A stretch of DNA of 64,000 bases from Sphingoaurantiacus capsulatus (lineage in GTDB: Bacteria > Pseudomonadota > Alphaproteobacteria > Sphingomonadales > Sphingomonadaceae). A program made the position numbers and the translations under genes. Positions within the stretch are counted from its first letter, which is position 1, and every line of letters begins with the position of its first letter. The stretch is from contig NZ_JBHRXV010000011.1 of assembly GCF_042648405.1 (NCBI RefSeq), forward strand, positions 620,001-684,000, read 5' to 3'. This document shows positions 15,493 through 24,484 of the stretch, in pieces. The notes beneath the pieces are model-generated. The model had not been told where the DNA came from. It did not search any database and saw only the letters and a list, made by a program, of their open reading frames with translations.

Positions 15493-18173
15493 AGCTACGC
15501 CTCGCGTTGCTGGCGACCGTCGCCTTTTCCGCGCCTGCCATCGCCAATGTGTGCGCCGCGCCGACCAGCCGCGTGAACAACACGACCGCCAGCGGCATCC
15601 TGAATAGTTACTACCCAGTGGTGCCGAGCGGTGCGAACGGCTGGTCTACCGTGCCTGACATCACTGTGGGCCCGGCGCTAAATTGTGCTGAATGCAACCC
15701 GCGTAACATTGTTGCGGGAGACATGGTGCTGGTCATCCAACCGCAGGCAGCGGTCATCACCCAGACGAACGGCTCAGGCTATGGCCAAGGCGGTAGCCAT
15801 ACTACTGGTCGCGGGCTAGACACACGCGGTTCGATCGCACGGTTCGGCTTCTACCGCGTCACCGCCTCCAGCGCCACGGCTGCGGCCGGCGGCAGCATCA
15901 CGCTCCGTAACGGTGAATTCCAGCCCGTCGATTTCAACATTGGCCCGGGCGTCACGCAGGATCGTTTGAAAAGCGGCCAGGTCATTCTCCTTGATCAAGT
16001 TGCCAACATGCGCCTCACCGGAACGGTGACCGCGCCGCCGTTTCAGAACGGTCCAGCCTTCGTATCGCCCGGGTCTAGCACCAGCGGGCAATTGCAACCG
16101 GTTGGAGGCATCGTTGTATTGGATGTGGCCGGTACGTTAGATTTCAACGGCCAAACCATCGACGTGAACGGAAAAGGCTTCCGCGGCGGCGGGGGGCGCC
16201 AGTTCACCGGCTTTAGCAATACTGGCAATTCTTGGGATGTGGCGAACAGCAACTATGTCCGCTACTCGCCTGGCTCTGGGACCAACGTCAATAACCGCAC
16301 GCCTGGCGATGGCACCAGCGTTGCCTACGCCCACGGTTTCAAGGGCGAAGGCATCGCGGGAACCCCTCGATTTGTGAATACGGCAGGCGTTGTTTCTGAC
16401 AATGGCGCTCTCGCCAACACCGGCACGCCAGATGGTTACAACGGCGGCGCGCTCGGCCGCGGGGCGCCCGGCAATGCCGGCGGCGGCGGCACTGACAACG
16501 CGCCGACGCCAGCAAGTACCGGCAACAGCCAGAATACGGGCGGCGGCGGCGGCGCAGGCTACAGTCAGGGCGGTAGCGGCGGCAATTTCAACGGTAGCGG
16601 CAATCCCGGCATCGGCGGCTTCGGCATCACGCCTGCCGTCGTCTCCGCGCTCAACACCGCCGGCGGCAACAATAACGGCGCGACCAATCACGTCGACGGC
16701 ACCCAACAGATGGCCTCGTTCGGCGGCGGCGGCGGAGCGGGAAGCGCAAACGACGCTGTCGGCAACGCCGCATGGGCGGCCAGCGGTGCGGCAGGTGGCG
16801 GGATTGTTATCATTCGCGCCAACGCGATTACCGGTACCGGCACGGTGACGGCGAATGGCGCTAATGCCACAACCGGCCCTACCGGCGATGCGGCTGGCGG
16901 CGGCGGCGGCGGCGGATGGATCATCATGGCGTCGAATGACCAGAGCCAGGTCACGGCGCCAAGCCTCAGCCTTCAGGCGCGTGGCGGAAACGGCGGTTCC
17001 ACGACCGGTGTCGGAAACAACTCCGGCCCCGGCGGCGGCGGCGGCGGCGGGGCAACAGCGGTGAGTGCAAATCTCGCCGGTGCGGCCTCTTCGAGCGTAA
17101 GCGGCGGTGCGGCGGGAACGGCGGCCGGGACATCGACCGGCGCGACCGCGGGCACCGCGGGTAATTCCGCTAGCTTTGGAGCACTCTACCATGTGGGTGT
17201 CGGCATCTCGAGCCAGCCCGGCGCGTCGTCACGCAGCGTTTCGTCGGGCGCCGAGTGCGTGCCGTATATCAAGAAGAGCTACTCGCCTTACATGGCGGCA
17301 AGCGGCACGACGCGCACCTTCACCTTCAGCGTCAGCAACCCGAATGGCGGCACCTACCCCAAGCCGTTCGGCTTTATCGGCGGCGCCTCGATGGCTTCCG
17401 ATCCCAGCAATAACATCTCGCTGGTAGACACCTATCCCGCGGGGGTCGTCAATGCCGCCGTACCGAACCTGGCCAACAATGGCTCGTCCAACTGCGGCAC
17501 CAATATTGCTGCTGTCGCCGACCCTGGCACGAACCAGTTCACCGTTCGCGGCCTCACCGTTCCGGGCGGCAGCACCTGCACCTTCACCATGGACGTGGTC
17601 GCGACCGGTTCGGGCATCCTGACCAATACGATCGCTCAGGATGCCGCGTACATGCGCATCGACCCGAACGTTGGCTCGCAGTCAGTTCAATCGCAGAACG
17701 CAACGCCAGCCGTCGCCTCGCTGACCTTCCCCGCCGGCCTCGCCGCGCAGAAGACGAGCGTGGTGTTCTCAGATCCGGTCAACGACACCACCAACCCGAA
17801 GCGCATTCCGGGCGCCGCGGTCGACTATACGATCACGATCACCAACAATGCGGGGGCGACGGTCGACAATAATACCGTAATCCTGAGCGATGCGCTGCCG
17901 GCGGAGGCGGATTTCTTTGCCGGCAATTATGCCGGCGGCAATACTTTCGAGTTCACCGCGAACAGCAGCGGCCTCACCTGCAGCGCAAGCTGCATCAGCT
18001 ATTCCACCATGGCATCGCCCAGCGTCAGCAACGATGCACATTGGACGCACGTACCAGCTGGGGTCGGCCCAACCTTCGCCGATCCTGCTATCCGACATAT
18101 CCGCTTCAAGACCCTCGGCTCGATGGTCGACGGCAGCTCGATCACGCTCAAGTACCGCACGCTGGTAAAATAG
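15489..18173 (+). CDS. glycine-rich secreted protein with C-terminal DUF11 repeats
   Basis: An 894-residue exported protein starting at GTG 15489, inside the end of the giant gene. Signal peptide 1-20 (SAPAIA-NV). Residues 20-240 are a beta-rich unknown domain with four early cysteines. Residues 240-580 are extremely Gly/Ala/Asn-rich (GGGGGAGYSQGG, then AAGGGIVIIRANAITGTG, then GGGGGGGWIIMAS), probably a beta-helix or PGRS-like fold. Two DUF11-type domains follow (about 595-740 and 750-894). By eye codon use is less GC-biased in the first half than in its neighbours. Probably displayed on the cell surface; no enzymatic motif seen. Confidence 0.75.
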   Translation: MKLRLALLATVAFSAPAIANVCAAPTSRVNNTTASGILNSYYPVVPSGANGWSTVPDITVGPALNCAECNPRNIVAGDMVLVIQPQAAVITQTNGSGYGQGGSHTTGRGLDTRGSIARFGFYRVTASSATAAAGGSITLRNGEFQPVDFNIGPGVTQDRLKSGQVILLDQVANMRLTGTVTAPPFQNGPAFVSPGSSTSGQLQPVGGIVVLDVAGTLDFNGQTIDVNGKGFRGGGGRQFTGFSNTGNSWDVANSNYVRYSPGSGTNVNNRTPGDGTSVAYAHGFKGEGIAGTPRFVNTAGVVSDNGALANTGTPDGYNGGALGRGAPGNAGGGGTDNAPTPASTGNSQNTGGGGGAGYSQGGSGGNFNGSGNPGIGGFGITPAVVSALNTAGGNNNGATNHVDGTQQMASFGGGGGAGSANDAVGNAAWAASGAAGGGIVIIRANAITGTGTVTANGANATTGPTGDAAGGGGGGGWIIMASNDQSQVTAPSLSLQARGGNGGSTTGVGNNSGPGGGGGGGATAVSANLAGAASSSVSGGAAGTAAGTSTGATAGTAGNSASFGALYHVGVGISSQPGASSRSVSSGAECVPYIKKSYSPYMAASGTTRTFTFSVSNPNGGTYPKPFGFIGGASMASDPSNNISLVDTYPAGVVNAAVPNLANNGSSNCGTNIAAVADPGTNQFTVRGLTVPGGSTCTFTMDVVATGSGILTNTIAQDAAYMRIDPNVGSQSVQSQNATPAVASLTFPAGLAAQKTSVVFSDPVNDTTNPKRIPGAAVDYTITITNNAGATVDNNTVILSDALPAEADFFAGNYAGGNTFEFTANSSGLTCSASCISYSTMASPSVSNDAHWTHVPAGVGPTFADPAIRHIRFKTLGSMVDGSSITLKYRTLVK

Positions 18174-18177
18174 CCGC

Positions 18178-19227
18178 ATGACAATCGAATCGGTGCGGAC
18201 GGAAGGGCGCCTGCAGGAGCTCGACGCCCTGCGCGGGCTCGCGGCGCTGGTGGTCGTGCTGTTTCATTATACCAGTCGCTACGATGTGGTGTTCGGGCAC
18301 AACAGTGCGCCGCTCGTCTCGGCGCCCTGGGGGCATTTCGGGGTCAACCTGTTCTTCGGGATCAGCGGCTTCGTCATTTTCATGACGCTTGGCCGAACGA
18401 AGACACCCGCCGATTTCATCGTCAGCCGCTTCTCGCGCCTCTACCCCGCCTACTGGATGTCGATCGCGCTCACCACCGCTGTCGTCAGCCTGGGCGTGCT
18501 GCCCGACCTGCAGAAGCCGCTGTGGGTGATCGCCGCCAATCTGACGATGGTGCACGGCGCCGCCGACATCCCGAGCGTCGACGGCGTCTACTGGACCCTG
18601 CTCGTCGAGCTGTTCTTCTACGCGCTGATGCTCGGCCTGTTCATGACGCGGCTGCTCGGGCGGATCGAGCTGGTGCTGGTCTTCTGGATCGGCCTCAAAT
18701 GGCTGTGGTGGGGCACGGCGGCCTTTGCCGGCATCGACCTCTCCTACAAGATCGGCCTGCTGCTGGTGCAGCAGTACATCCCCTTCTTCGCGCTCGGCAT
18801 CGCCGCCTACCGGCTGATGACCGGGGCGGTGCCGGCGATCCGGCCGCTGCTGCTCATTGCGTTCTCGTTGGCCACCATTGGCGTGATCGACGGGCTCGAC
18901 CATCTGGTCGTCGCGCTGATCACCGCCGCGCTGCTGCTGGCGATCGCCTTCGGCAAGGCGCGGCTGCTCGCCGCCGCGCCGCTGCTCGCGCTCGGCGCCA
19001 TCTCCTACCCGCTCTACCTGCTGCATGAATATATCGGCTGGACGATCATCGCCGCGGTTGAGGCGCAGGGCGTGAACGCCAATCTCGCCATCCTGATCGC
19101 GCTGATACTGGTCATCGCGCTGTCGGCGGCGGTGACCTTCCTCGTCGAGCGGCCGGCAATGCGGGCGATCCGCGACCGGTACAAGGCGATGAAGGCGAAG
19201 CGGGAATTGGCGCCGGCGGCCGAATAG
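18178..19227 (+). CDS. acyltransferase 3 family membrane protein (OafA/YrhL-like)
   Basis: A 349-residue polytopic protein of the acyltransferase 3 family, which O-acylates sugars or lipids at the inner membrane. The diagnostic N-terminus is present: LQELDALRGLAALVVVLFHY with the family's RG and H residues, followed by FGVNLFFGISGFVIF and SRFSRLYPAYW. About ten hydrophobic segments follow and the C-terminus is basic. It begins 4 bp after the glycine-rich gene, so it belongs to the surface locus and may modify a glycan needed there. The substrate cannot be read from the sequence. Confidence 0.88.
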   Translation: MTIESVRTEGRLQELDALRGLAALVVVLFHYTSRYDVVFGHNSAPLVSAPWGHFGVNLFFGISGFVIFMTLGRTKTPADFIVSRFSRLYPAYWMSIALTTAVVSLGVLPDLQKPLWVIAANLTMVHGAADIPSVDGVYWTLLVELFFYALMLGLFMTRLLGRIELVLVFWIGLKWLWWGTAAFAGIDLSYKIGLLLVQQYIPFFALGIAAYRLMTGAVPAIRPLLLIAFSLATIGVIDGLDHLVVALITAALLLAIAFGKARLLAAAPLLALGAISYPLYLLHEYIGWTIIAAVEAQGVNANLAILIALILVIALSAAVTFLVERPAMRAIRDRYKAMKAKRELAPAAE

Positions 19228-19237
19228 CCAGCGCGGA

Positions 19238-19322
19238 TGGTGCCCCTGGTCCGACTCGAACGGACACTTCTTTCGAAACTCGATTTTGAGTCGAGCGCGT
19301 CTACCGATTCCGCCACAGGGGC
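19238..19322 (-). tRNA. tRNA-Leu (CAA)
   Basis: An 85-nt class II tRNA on the minus strand. Acceptor stem GCCCCTG/CAGGGGC; D arm GGCGGAATCGGTAGACGC; anticodon stem CTCGA/TCGAG around a loop with anticodon CAA; long variable arm (TTTCGAAAGAAGT); T arm GTTCGAGTC. CCA is encoded. Confidence 0.96.
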
Positions 19323-19401
19323 ACGGCTGTCGACGTAGAGGCGCGCAAACCTCCGGTCAACCGCACTTGCCAAGCCCCGGCGCGACCGCCATGTCCCGGC
19401 G

Positions 19402-20259
19402 ATGAAGCCCGAACGCCCCCGCCCTGCCCGCCCGCCGCGCCGTGCCCCCGCCGACAAGCCGCGCCCCGCGAACAAGGTTGCCAGCAAGCCTTCTGGTAAG
19501 CCCGTTGCCAAGCCGGCCGAGAACGCCCCTGCTCCCGGCACGCCGCAGCGCATCGCCAAACTGCTGGCGCGTGCCGGCATTGCGTCGCGCCGCGACATCG
19601 AGCGGATGATCGAGGATGGGCGGATCGCGCTCAACGGCGTGACCTTGACCACGCCGGCGACCTTGCTCGTCGATCTCGCCAACGTCACCGTCGACGGCAA
19701 CCCGGTCGCCGAGCCGGAAGCCGCGCGGCTGTTCCTGTTCCACAAGCCCGGCGGCTGCCTGACGACGGCGCGCGACCCTAAGGAACGGCGCACCATCTAC
19801 GATATCCTGCCGAAGAATTTGCCGCGGCTTCAGCCGGTCGGGCGGCTCGACATGAACACCGAGGGGTTGCTGCTGCTCACCACCGACGGCGAGCTGAAGC
19901 GGGCGCTCGAGCTGCCGGCGAACGCGGTCGAGCGGAAGTATCGCGTGCGCGTCTACGGCCGGGTCGAGCAATCGGCGCTGGAGGCGCTGTCGGAGGGTGT
20001 CGAGATCGAGGGCGTGCGCTACGGGCCGATCCTCGCCGACATGGAGCGGCGCACCGGTGCGAACGGCTGGCTGTCGATGACCCTGAAGGAAGGCAAGAAC
20101 CGCGAGGTTCGTCGGGTCGCCGAGCATCTCGGGCTCGAGGTCACCCGCCTGATCCGCACCGCCTATGGCCCGTTCAACCTCGGTGACAGCGAGCCCGGCG
20201 AGGTCGCCGAGGTGACGCCGCACGAGCTGGCCAAGCTGCAGAAGCAGCTGAAGAAATGA
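19402..20259 (+). CDS. rluB: 23S rRNA pseudouridine synthase (RluB/RsuA family)
   Basis: Converts uridine to pseudouridine in ribosomal RNA. The 285-residue product has a 48-residue Pro/Lys/Arg-rich N-terminal tail, then an S4 RNA-binding domain (ARAGIASRRDIERMIEDGRI, about 52-110). The catalytic domain carries GRLDMNTEGLLLLTTDG, with the active-site Asp at about residue 150, and the C-terminal motif GKNREVRRV. RluB is the best fit because of the basic tail and SRR spacing, but RsuA and RluE/F have the same core. Its stop overlaps the rsmD start. Confidence 0.88.
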   Translation: MKPERPRPARPPRRAPADKPRPANKVASKPSGKPVAKPAENAPAPGTPQRIAKLLARAGIASRRDIERMIEDGRIALNGVTLTTPATLLVDLANVTVDGNPVAEPEAARLFLFHKPGGCLTTARDPKERRTIYDILPKNLPRLQPVGRLDMNTEGLLLLTTDGELKRALELPANAVERKYRVRVYGRVEQSALEALSEGVEIEGVRYGPILADMERRTGANGWLSMTLKEGKNREVRRVAEHLGLEVTRLIRTAYGPFNLGDSEPGEVAEVTPHELAKLQKQLKK

Positions 20260-20798
20260 GGATCATCGCCGGGCGCTGGCGCGGCCGCCCGCTGGCCTCG
20301 CCCGCCGGTGCCGCGACCCGCCCGACCGCCGACCGGGTGCGCGAGGCGCTGTTCTCGATGCTGGCGAGCCGACTGGGCAGTTTCGAGGATCTGGCGGTGG
20401 TCGATCTGTTTGCCGGGACCGGGGCGCTTGGGCTGGAAGCCCTGTCACGCGGGGCGGCGCAGGCGAGCTTCGTCGAGAGCGACCGCGCGGCGCTCGATGC
20501 GTTGCGGGCCAACGTCACCAAGCTCGGCGCCGAGGCCAACGTCATCGCGCAGCGCGTCGAGACGCTGGGCAGCGCGACGCGGCAGCATCATGTCGCCTTC
20601 CTCGATCCGCCCTATGGCAAGGATCTCGCCGCGCCCGCGCTGGCGCGGCTGATCGAGCGCGGCTGGCTGGCGCCGGGCGCCATCGTCAGCGTCGAGACCA
20701 GCCGCGACGAGACGCTCGACGCGCCGGGCTACGAGCTCGACACCACCCGCGACCACGGCAAGGCACGGCTGCACCTGCTGCGTTACGTCGGCGGCTGA
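20256..20798 (+). CDS. rsmD: 16S rRNA (guanine(966)-N(2))-methyltransferase
   Basis: SAM-dependent enzyme that methylates G966 of 16S rRNA. The 180-residue protein has the RsmD opening MRIIAGRWRGRPLASP, TRPTADRVREALFSML, the SAM-binding motif DLFAGTGALGLEALSRGA and the catalytic FLDPPYGKD. It is coupled to rluB (ATGA overlap). Its 3' end overlaps the convergent AsmA-family gene by 16 bp. Confidence 0.94.
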   Translation: MRIIAGRWRGRPLASPAGAATRPTADRVREALFSMLASRLGSFEDLAVVDLFAGTGALGLEALSRGAAQASFVESDRAALDALRANVTKLGAEANVIAQRVETLGSATRQHHVAFLDPPYGKDLAAPALARLIERGWLAPGAIVSVETSRDETLDAPGYELDTTRDHGKARLHLLRYVGG

Positions 20799-23700
20799 GT
20801 TTCCTCGGGTGGCGCGTCGACGGCGGGCGCCGGTTCGACCGCTTTCTTCTTTTTGCCGAACAATCCGCCCAGCCCCTGCTTCAGCACATCGCCGAGCTCT
20901 TCCTCGACGCTCTTGCGTGGCGGCGCTGGCGCTTCCGCGACCGGGGTGTCGGTGGCGGGAAGCGAACCGTCGCTTGCCGGTCCCGGCACGATCCCCGGCG
21001 TCGTCGGCTTCTTCACGCCGAGCAGGTCGCCCAGACCGACGCCCTCCCCCTTCACCGCTGCATTGAGCCCCGCAAGCGCGATGCGCTTGCCGAACCACAG
21101 CTTCATCGGGTTGAGGTTGTAGTCGACCTCAGGCGCCGACAGCGGCCCGCGGATGCTGCCGGGGATCGATGGTGCGTCAGCATAGCTGCCGAGCTTCAGC
21201 ACCGCGTTGACGTTCGCAGTCCAGTCGGCGAGGTCGATCGCGCCGGTCGCCGTGGCGCTGCCGCCCACCATGTCGGTGACCACGCGCTCGATATCGAAGC
21301 GCCCGCCGCGCCCCTGCAATTCGATGCCGAGCGTCTTGTACGGCGTCTGCCCGCCTTTGAGCGCGGTGCCGGCGAACTGCAGGAAGCTGTTGACCGTGCG
21401 CAGCCCGTCGAGTTGGCGGTTGAGGCTGTCGAGATCGACCTTGTTGATAACGCCATTCTCCGCGGCGATACGCACCGGCCCGGCGAGGCTGGCGATCATC
21501 TCCTGCTGCGAGCGGCCGCGCACAGCGAGGTCGGTGGTGATGGTGGCGGTGCCGGTGGCCGGCACCGACGCCATGCTGGCCTTCAGCAGCGGCTCCATCG
21601 GCACATCGGTCAGGCTGAGCTTCAGTTTGCCCGCCGGCATCGCGCGCGCGTCGAGGCTGCCCGACGCTGCCATGCGCCCGCCGAACAGCTCGCCTTCAAA
21701 GCGGTCGAGCGTCGCCTGGCGGCCGTTCGAGGCCAGCACCAGAGTCGGCGCGCCGAGCGCATAGGGGCCGTAGGTCAGCCGATCGGCGGTGAAGGTCAGC
21801 TTGCCGGCGAAACTGTCGAGGAAGGCGAAGTCCATCGGTTCCTTCGACCAGCGCGCATCCGGGTTGCGCGCCGCCGCCGCCGCGCCCGTCGGCGAGCGGC
21901 CCCACAGTCTGTCGAGCGGGACATCGCCGGCGCGCAGGGTCGCGGTGATGACCGGCCGCGTGCCGGCGGTGTTCACGACCGCGCTGCCCGCCAGCTTCAT
22001 CGGGCCGACGCTGCCGGCGATGTTGGAAAGCGTCGTGCGGTCACCCGCGCCGCTCGCCTTCAGGGTCAGCACCAGCGGGCCGATCGCCTGCGGCTGGCCG
22101 AGCAGCTTCGCCGCTTCCGCCGCCTTGGCATCGACGTCGATCTGATATGTGAGCTGAGGCTCGGTTTTGACCCAGCCGTCCACGCCGACCGCCGCGCCGG
22201 CATAGTTGACGGTGCCGTTGACCGTCATCCGCGCCAGCGGCCCTTTGATCGCGACTGCGCCACGCGTGTCGGCGCCGGCGAGCGACACCGACAGGTCGGT
22301 ATCCATGTCGCCCGATAGATCGGCGATCTCGCCCTTGCCCTCTACCGCGAAGCCGAAGGCATCGCCAGCCGACGCGCTGGCGAGCGTAACCTTGTCACCG
22401 CCATAGACACCGTTGGCGCGCACATTGCCGAACACGCGGCCTTCGTTGAGCAACTGCTTGGCGGCGACGGTGAAGCGCACCGTCGGCCCGGCCTCGCCCT
22501 TGGCGGACGGACGCGTGGAATCGCCGCGCAGCCGGTCGAAGTTGATCCGGTCGGCAACAAAGGTCGCGTCGATCGGCTGCCCCTCGGCGAGCGGGTAACG
22601 GGCGGTGGCGACATAGGGACTACCATCGAACCGGCCGCGCAAGGCCGGCAGGGTCACCACATCGTCGACCATCGTCATCGGGCCAGCCAGAGTCAGCGCC
22701 GGCAGCCCGCGCGGTGAGCCGATCTCGAAGGCCGCGAGCGTCGCGCTCGGCTGCGGCACCTCTGCGGAGAGCGTGCCGCGCACCCGCAGGCCCTGCGTCC
22801 CCGGCGTATCGATCGTGCCCTGAAAAACGCCGAGCCCACCAGCGGGCAGCACGAAGGCGGTGCGTCCTACCGTCAGCACCTGATTGGCGAGCTTCAGCGG
22901 CGCATCGACCCGGCCGAGCGCCGCCTTGCCGTAGCTCAACCGACCAACGCTGAGCAGCAGGTCGGCGGCATAGCCTCCGGGGATCGTGAAGGGCTCGGTG
23001 TCGTCGCCGCTGTCAGGCGACTGCCAGCGTTCAGCATCCAGCGTATCGAGATTGAGCCGTCCGCTGAGCGCCGTGGCCTCGGCGAAACGTGCCGTTACCT
23101 CGCCGCCGATCCTGCTGCCACCGACGCTGCCGCTGAGGTTGGCGAGGCGCAGCGCCTCGGTGGTGCCCGACACGACCGCGCGCAGGCTCATCGCCGCCGC
23201 CATTGCCGGCGAAGGCTCGCCGCTGTCCTTGTCGTCGACGAACTTCGCCAGCAGGCCGTCGAGCGATGGCGCGGACACGGTCAGCGTTCCGGCGATTTCC
23301 TGCGCGGCATCGGCCGCGACCTCGGGCAGCCGCCCGGCGAAGCTGATCTTGCCCGCCTTCTCGATGTCGGCATCGACCTTGAGGCCGCCGCCCATCGCAT
23401 AGCTGGCCTTCAACGCCACCGGCAGCTTGTTCCAGACGAGCGTGCCGTCGATGCCGTATGGCCCGTCGAGGCTCGGCACCGACAATTGCACGTCGATGTC
23501 GTCGATGCGCAGCTCCGATCCCGTCGCGGCGCGCTTGATCAGGGTGCCGTTCTCGATGCGGAAATCGGCGATCTCGAGCTGCGTTTCCGACTTCGCCGCC
23601 TTGGCGTCGTCGGGCCGCGACCAGTTGTTGCTGCCATCGGCGTAGGAGACCAGCAGCACCACCGGCGTCTTCAGCGCGATATAGTCGACCTCCGCCTTGC

Positions 23701-23995
23701 CGCCGAGCAGGGGCCAGAAGGCGACGGCGGCGGCCAGCTGATCGGCACGGATCAGCGGCTGGCGCTCGGCGCCAAAGCCGGTGATCGCGACCTTGTCGAC
23801 GACCAGCGACGGCCGCGGGAACAGCGCGAAGCGCAGCTGGCCCTCGACCGCGACGTCATAGCCGGTGGCGTCCTCGACCGCCGCGATCATCTGCGGCTTG
23901 AACCAGCTCCAGTCGATGAAATAGGGCACCCCTGCCACCGTGGCGGCGAGCCCCGCGACCACGCCGGCGCCGATCCAGACCTTGCGAACCGCCAT
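20783..23995 (-). CDS. AsmA family protein
   Basis: A 1070-residue envelope protein of the AsmA/TamB-like superfamily, now thought to shuttle phospholipid between membranes. One N-terminal transmembrane anchor (about 7-27, VWIGAGVVAGLAATVAGVPY) is followed by the AsmA N-terminal domain (WFKPQMIAAVEDATGYDVAV), a long beta-rich periplasmic stretch, and the C-terminal AsmA domain (about 700-960, MIASLAGPVRIAAENGVINKV). The last 110 residues are Pro/Ala/Glu-rich. The gene converges on rsmD with a 16-bp overlap. Confidence 0.88.
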   Translation of the reverse strand: MAVRKVWIGAGVVAGLAATVAGVPYFIDWSWFKPQMIAAVEDATGYDVAVEGQLRFALFPRPSLVVDKVAITGFGAERQPLIRADQLAAAVAFWPLLGGKAEVDYIALKTPVVLLVSYADGSNNWSRPDDAKAAKSETQLEIADFRIENGTLIKRAATGSELRIDDIDVQLSVPSLDGPYGIDGTLVWNKLPVALKASYAMGGGLKVDADIEKAGKISFAGRLPEVAADAAQEIAGTLTVSAPSLDGLLAKFVDDKDSGEPSPAMAAAMSLRAVVSGTTEALRLANLSGSVGGSRIGGEVTARFAEATALSGRLNLDTLDAERWQSPDSGDDTEPFTIPGGYAADLLLSVGRLSYGKAALGRVDAPLKLANQVLTVGRTAFVLPAGGLGVFQGTIDTPGTQGLRVRGTLSAEVPQPSATLAAFEIGSPRGLPALTLAGPMTMVDDVVTLPALRGRFDGSPYVATARYPLAEGQPIDATFVADRINFDRLRGDSTRPSAKGEAGPTVRFTVAAKQLLNEGRVFGNVRANGVYGGDKVTLASASAGDAFGFAVEGKGEIADLSGDMDTDLSVSLAGADTRGAVAIKGPLARMTVNGTVNYAGAAVGVDGWVKTEPQLTYQIDVDAKAAEAAKLLGQPQAIGPLVLTLKASGAGDRTTLSNIAGSVGPMKLAGSAVVNTAGTRPVITATLRAGDVPLDRLWGRSPTGAAAAARNPDARWSKEPMDFAFLDSFAGKLTFTADRLTYGPYALGAPTLVLASNGRQATLDRFEGELFGGRMAASGSLDARAMPAGKLKLSLTDVPMEPLLKASMASVPATGTATITTDLAVRGRSQQEMIASLAGPVRIAAENGVINKVDLDSLNRQLDGLRTVNSFLQFAGTALKGGQTPYKTLGIELQGRGGRFDIERVVTDMVGGSATATGAIDLADWTANVNAVLKLGSYADAPSIPGSIRGPLSAPEVDYNLNPMKLWFGKRIALAGLNAAVKGEGVGLGDLLGVKKPTTPGIVPGPASDGSLPATDTPVAEAPAPPRKSVEEELGDVLKQGLGGLFGKKKKAVEPAPAVDAPPEETQPPT

Positions 23996-24036
23996 GAAGC
24001 CCTTCTCTCGCGAAGCCGCTGAATCGCGACTGAACG

Positions 24037-24429
24037 CTACCCTGGGTAACGCTCGAAGGCGTGGATTTCATTCAGCTGCTTCACCCACGGCAGCCGCTCC
24101 GCCGCCTGAATCTGCGCGCCGGGCGCCATGTCGGCGGCGTTGTCGAGCGTCGAGGACTGGATGTCGACGACGCCGGGGAAGACCGGCGCGTTGCGGTAGA
24201 ACAGGCCGGTGCCGCAGGTGCCGCAGAAATCGCGGCGGCCATGCTCCGACGACTTATACGTCACCGGCGTGCCCTTGATGCGCACCTGAGCTTCCTTGAA
24301 GGCGATCCAGCCGACCATCGGCGCGCCGGCGCAGCCGCGGCAGTCGGTGCAGTGGCAGAGCGCGTGATGCTCGGGCTCGCCTTCTGCTTCATAGCTGATC
24401 GCACCGCAGTGACACTTACCAGTGAGCAT
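24037..24429 (-). CDS. GFA family zinc-binding protein (CENP-V/GFA domain)
   Basis: A 130-residue protein with the Mss4-like fold of the glutathione-dependent formaldehyde-activating family. Zinc ligands are visible as CHCG (start), CHCTDC (middle) and CGTCG (later). ATG 24429 gives MLTGKCHCGAISYEAEG, the usual start; the frame continues to 24504 into the divergent helicase gene without support. Most members are not proven formaldehyde enzymes, so only the family is assigned. Confidence 0.87.
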   Translation of the reverse strand: MLTGKCHCGAISYEAEGEPEHHALCHCTDCRGCAGAPMVGWIAFKEAQVRIKGTPVTYKSSEHGRRDFCGTCGTGLFYRNAPVFPGVVDIQSSTLDNAADMAPGAQIQAAERLPWVKQLNEIHAFERYPG

Positions 24430-24484
24430 GATGATCGCCTTTCCGCGCTTGCCGTGGAGATATCTGTTCCCTAACTGTTCGTGC

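Noticed and set aside
7488..18173. A PEP-CTERM/exosortase system
   Set aside because: C-termini of the DUF11 proteins lack a PEP motif, transmembrane helix and basic tail, and no exosortase gene is in the window.
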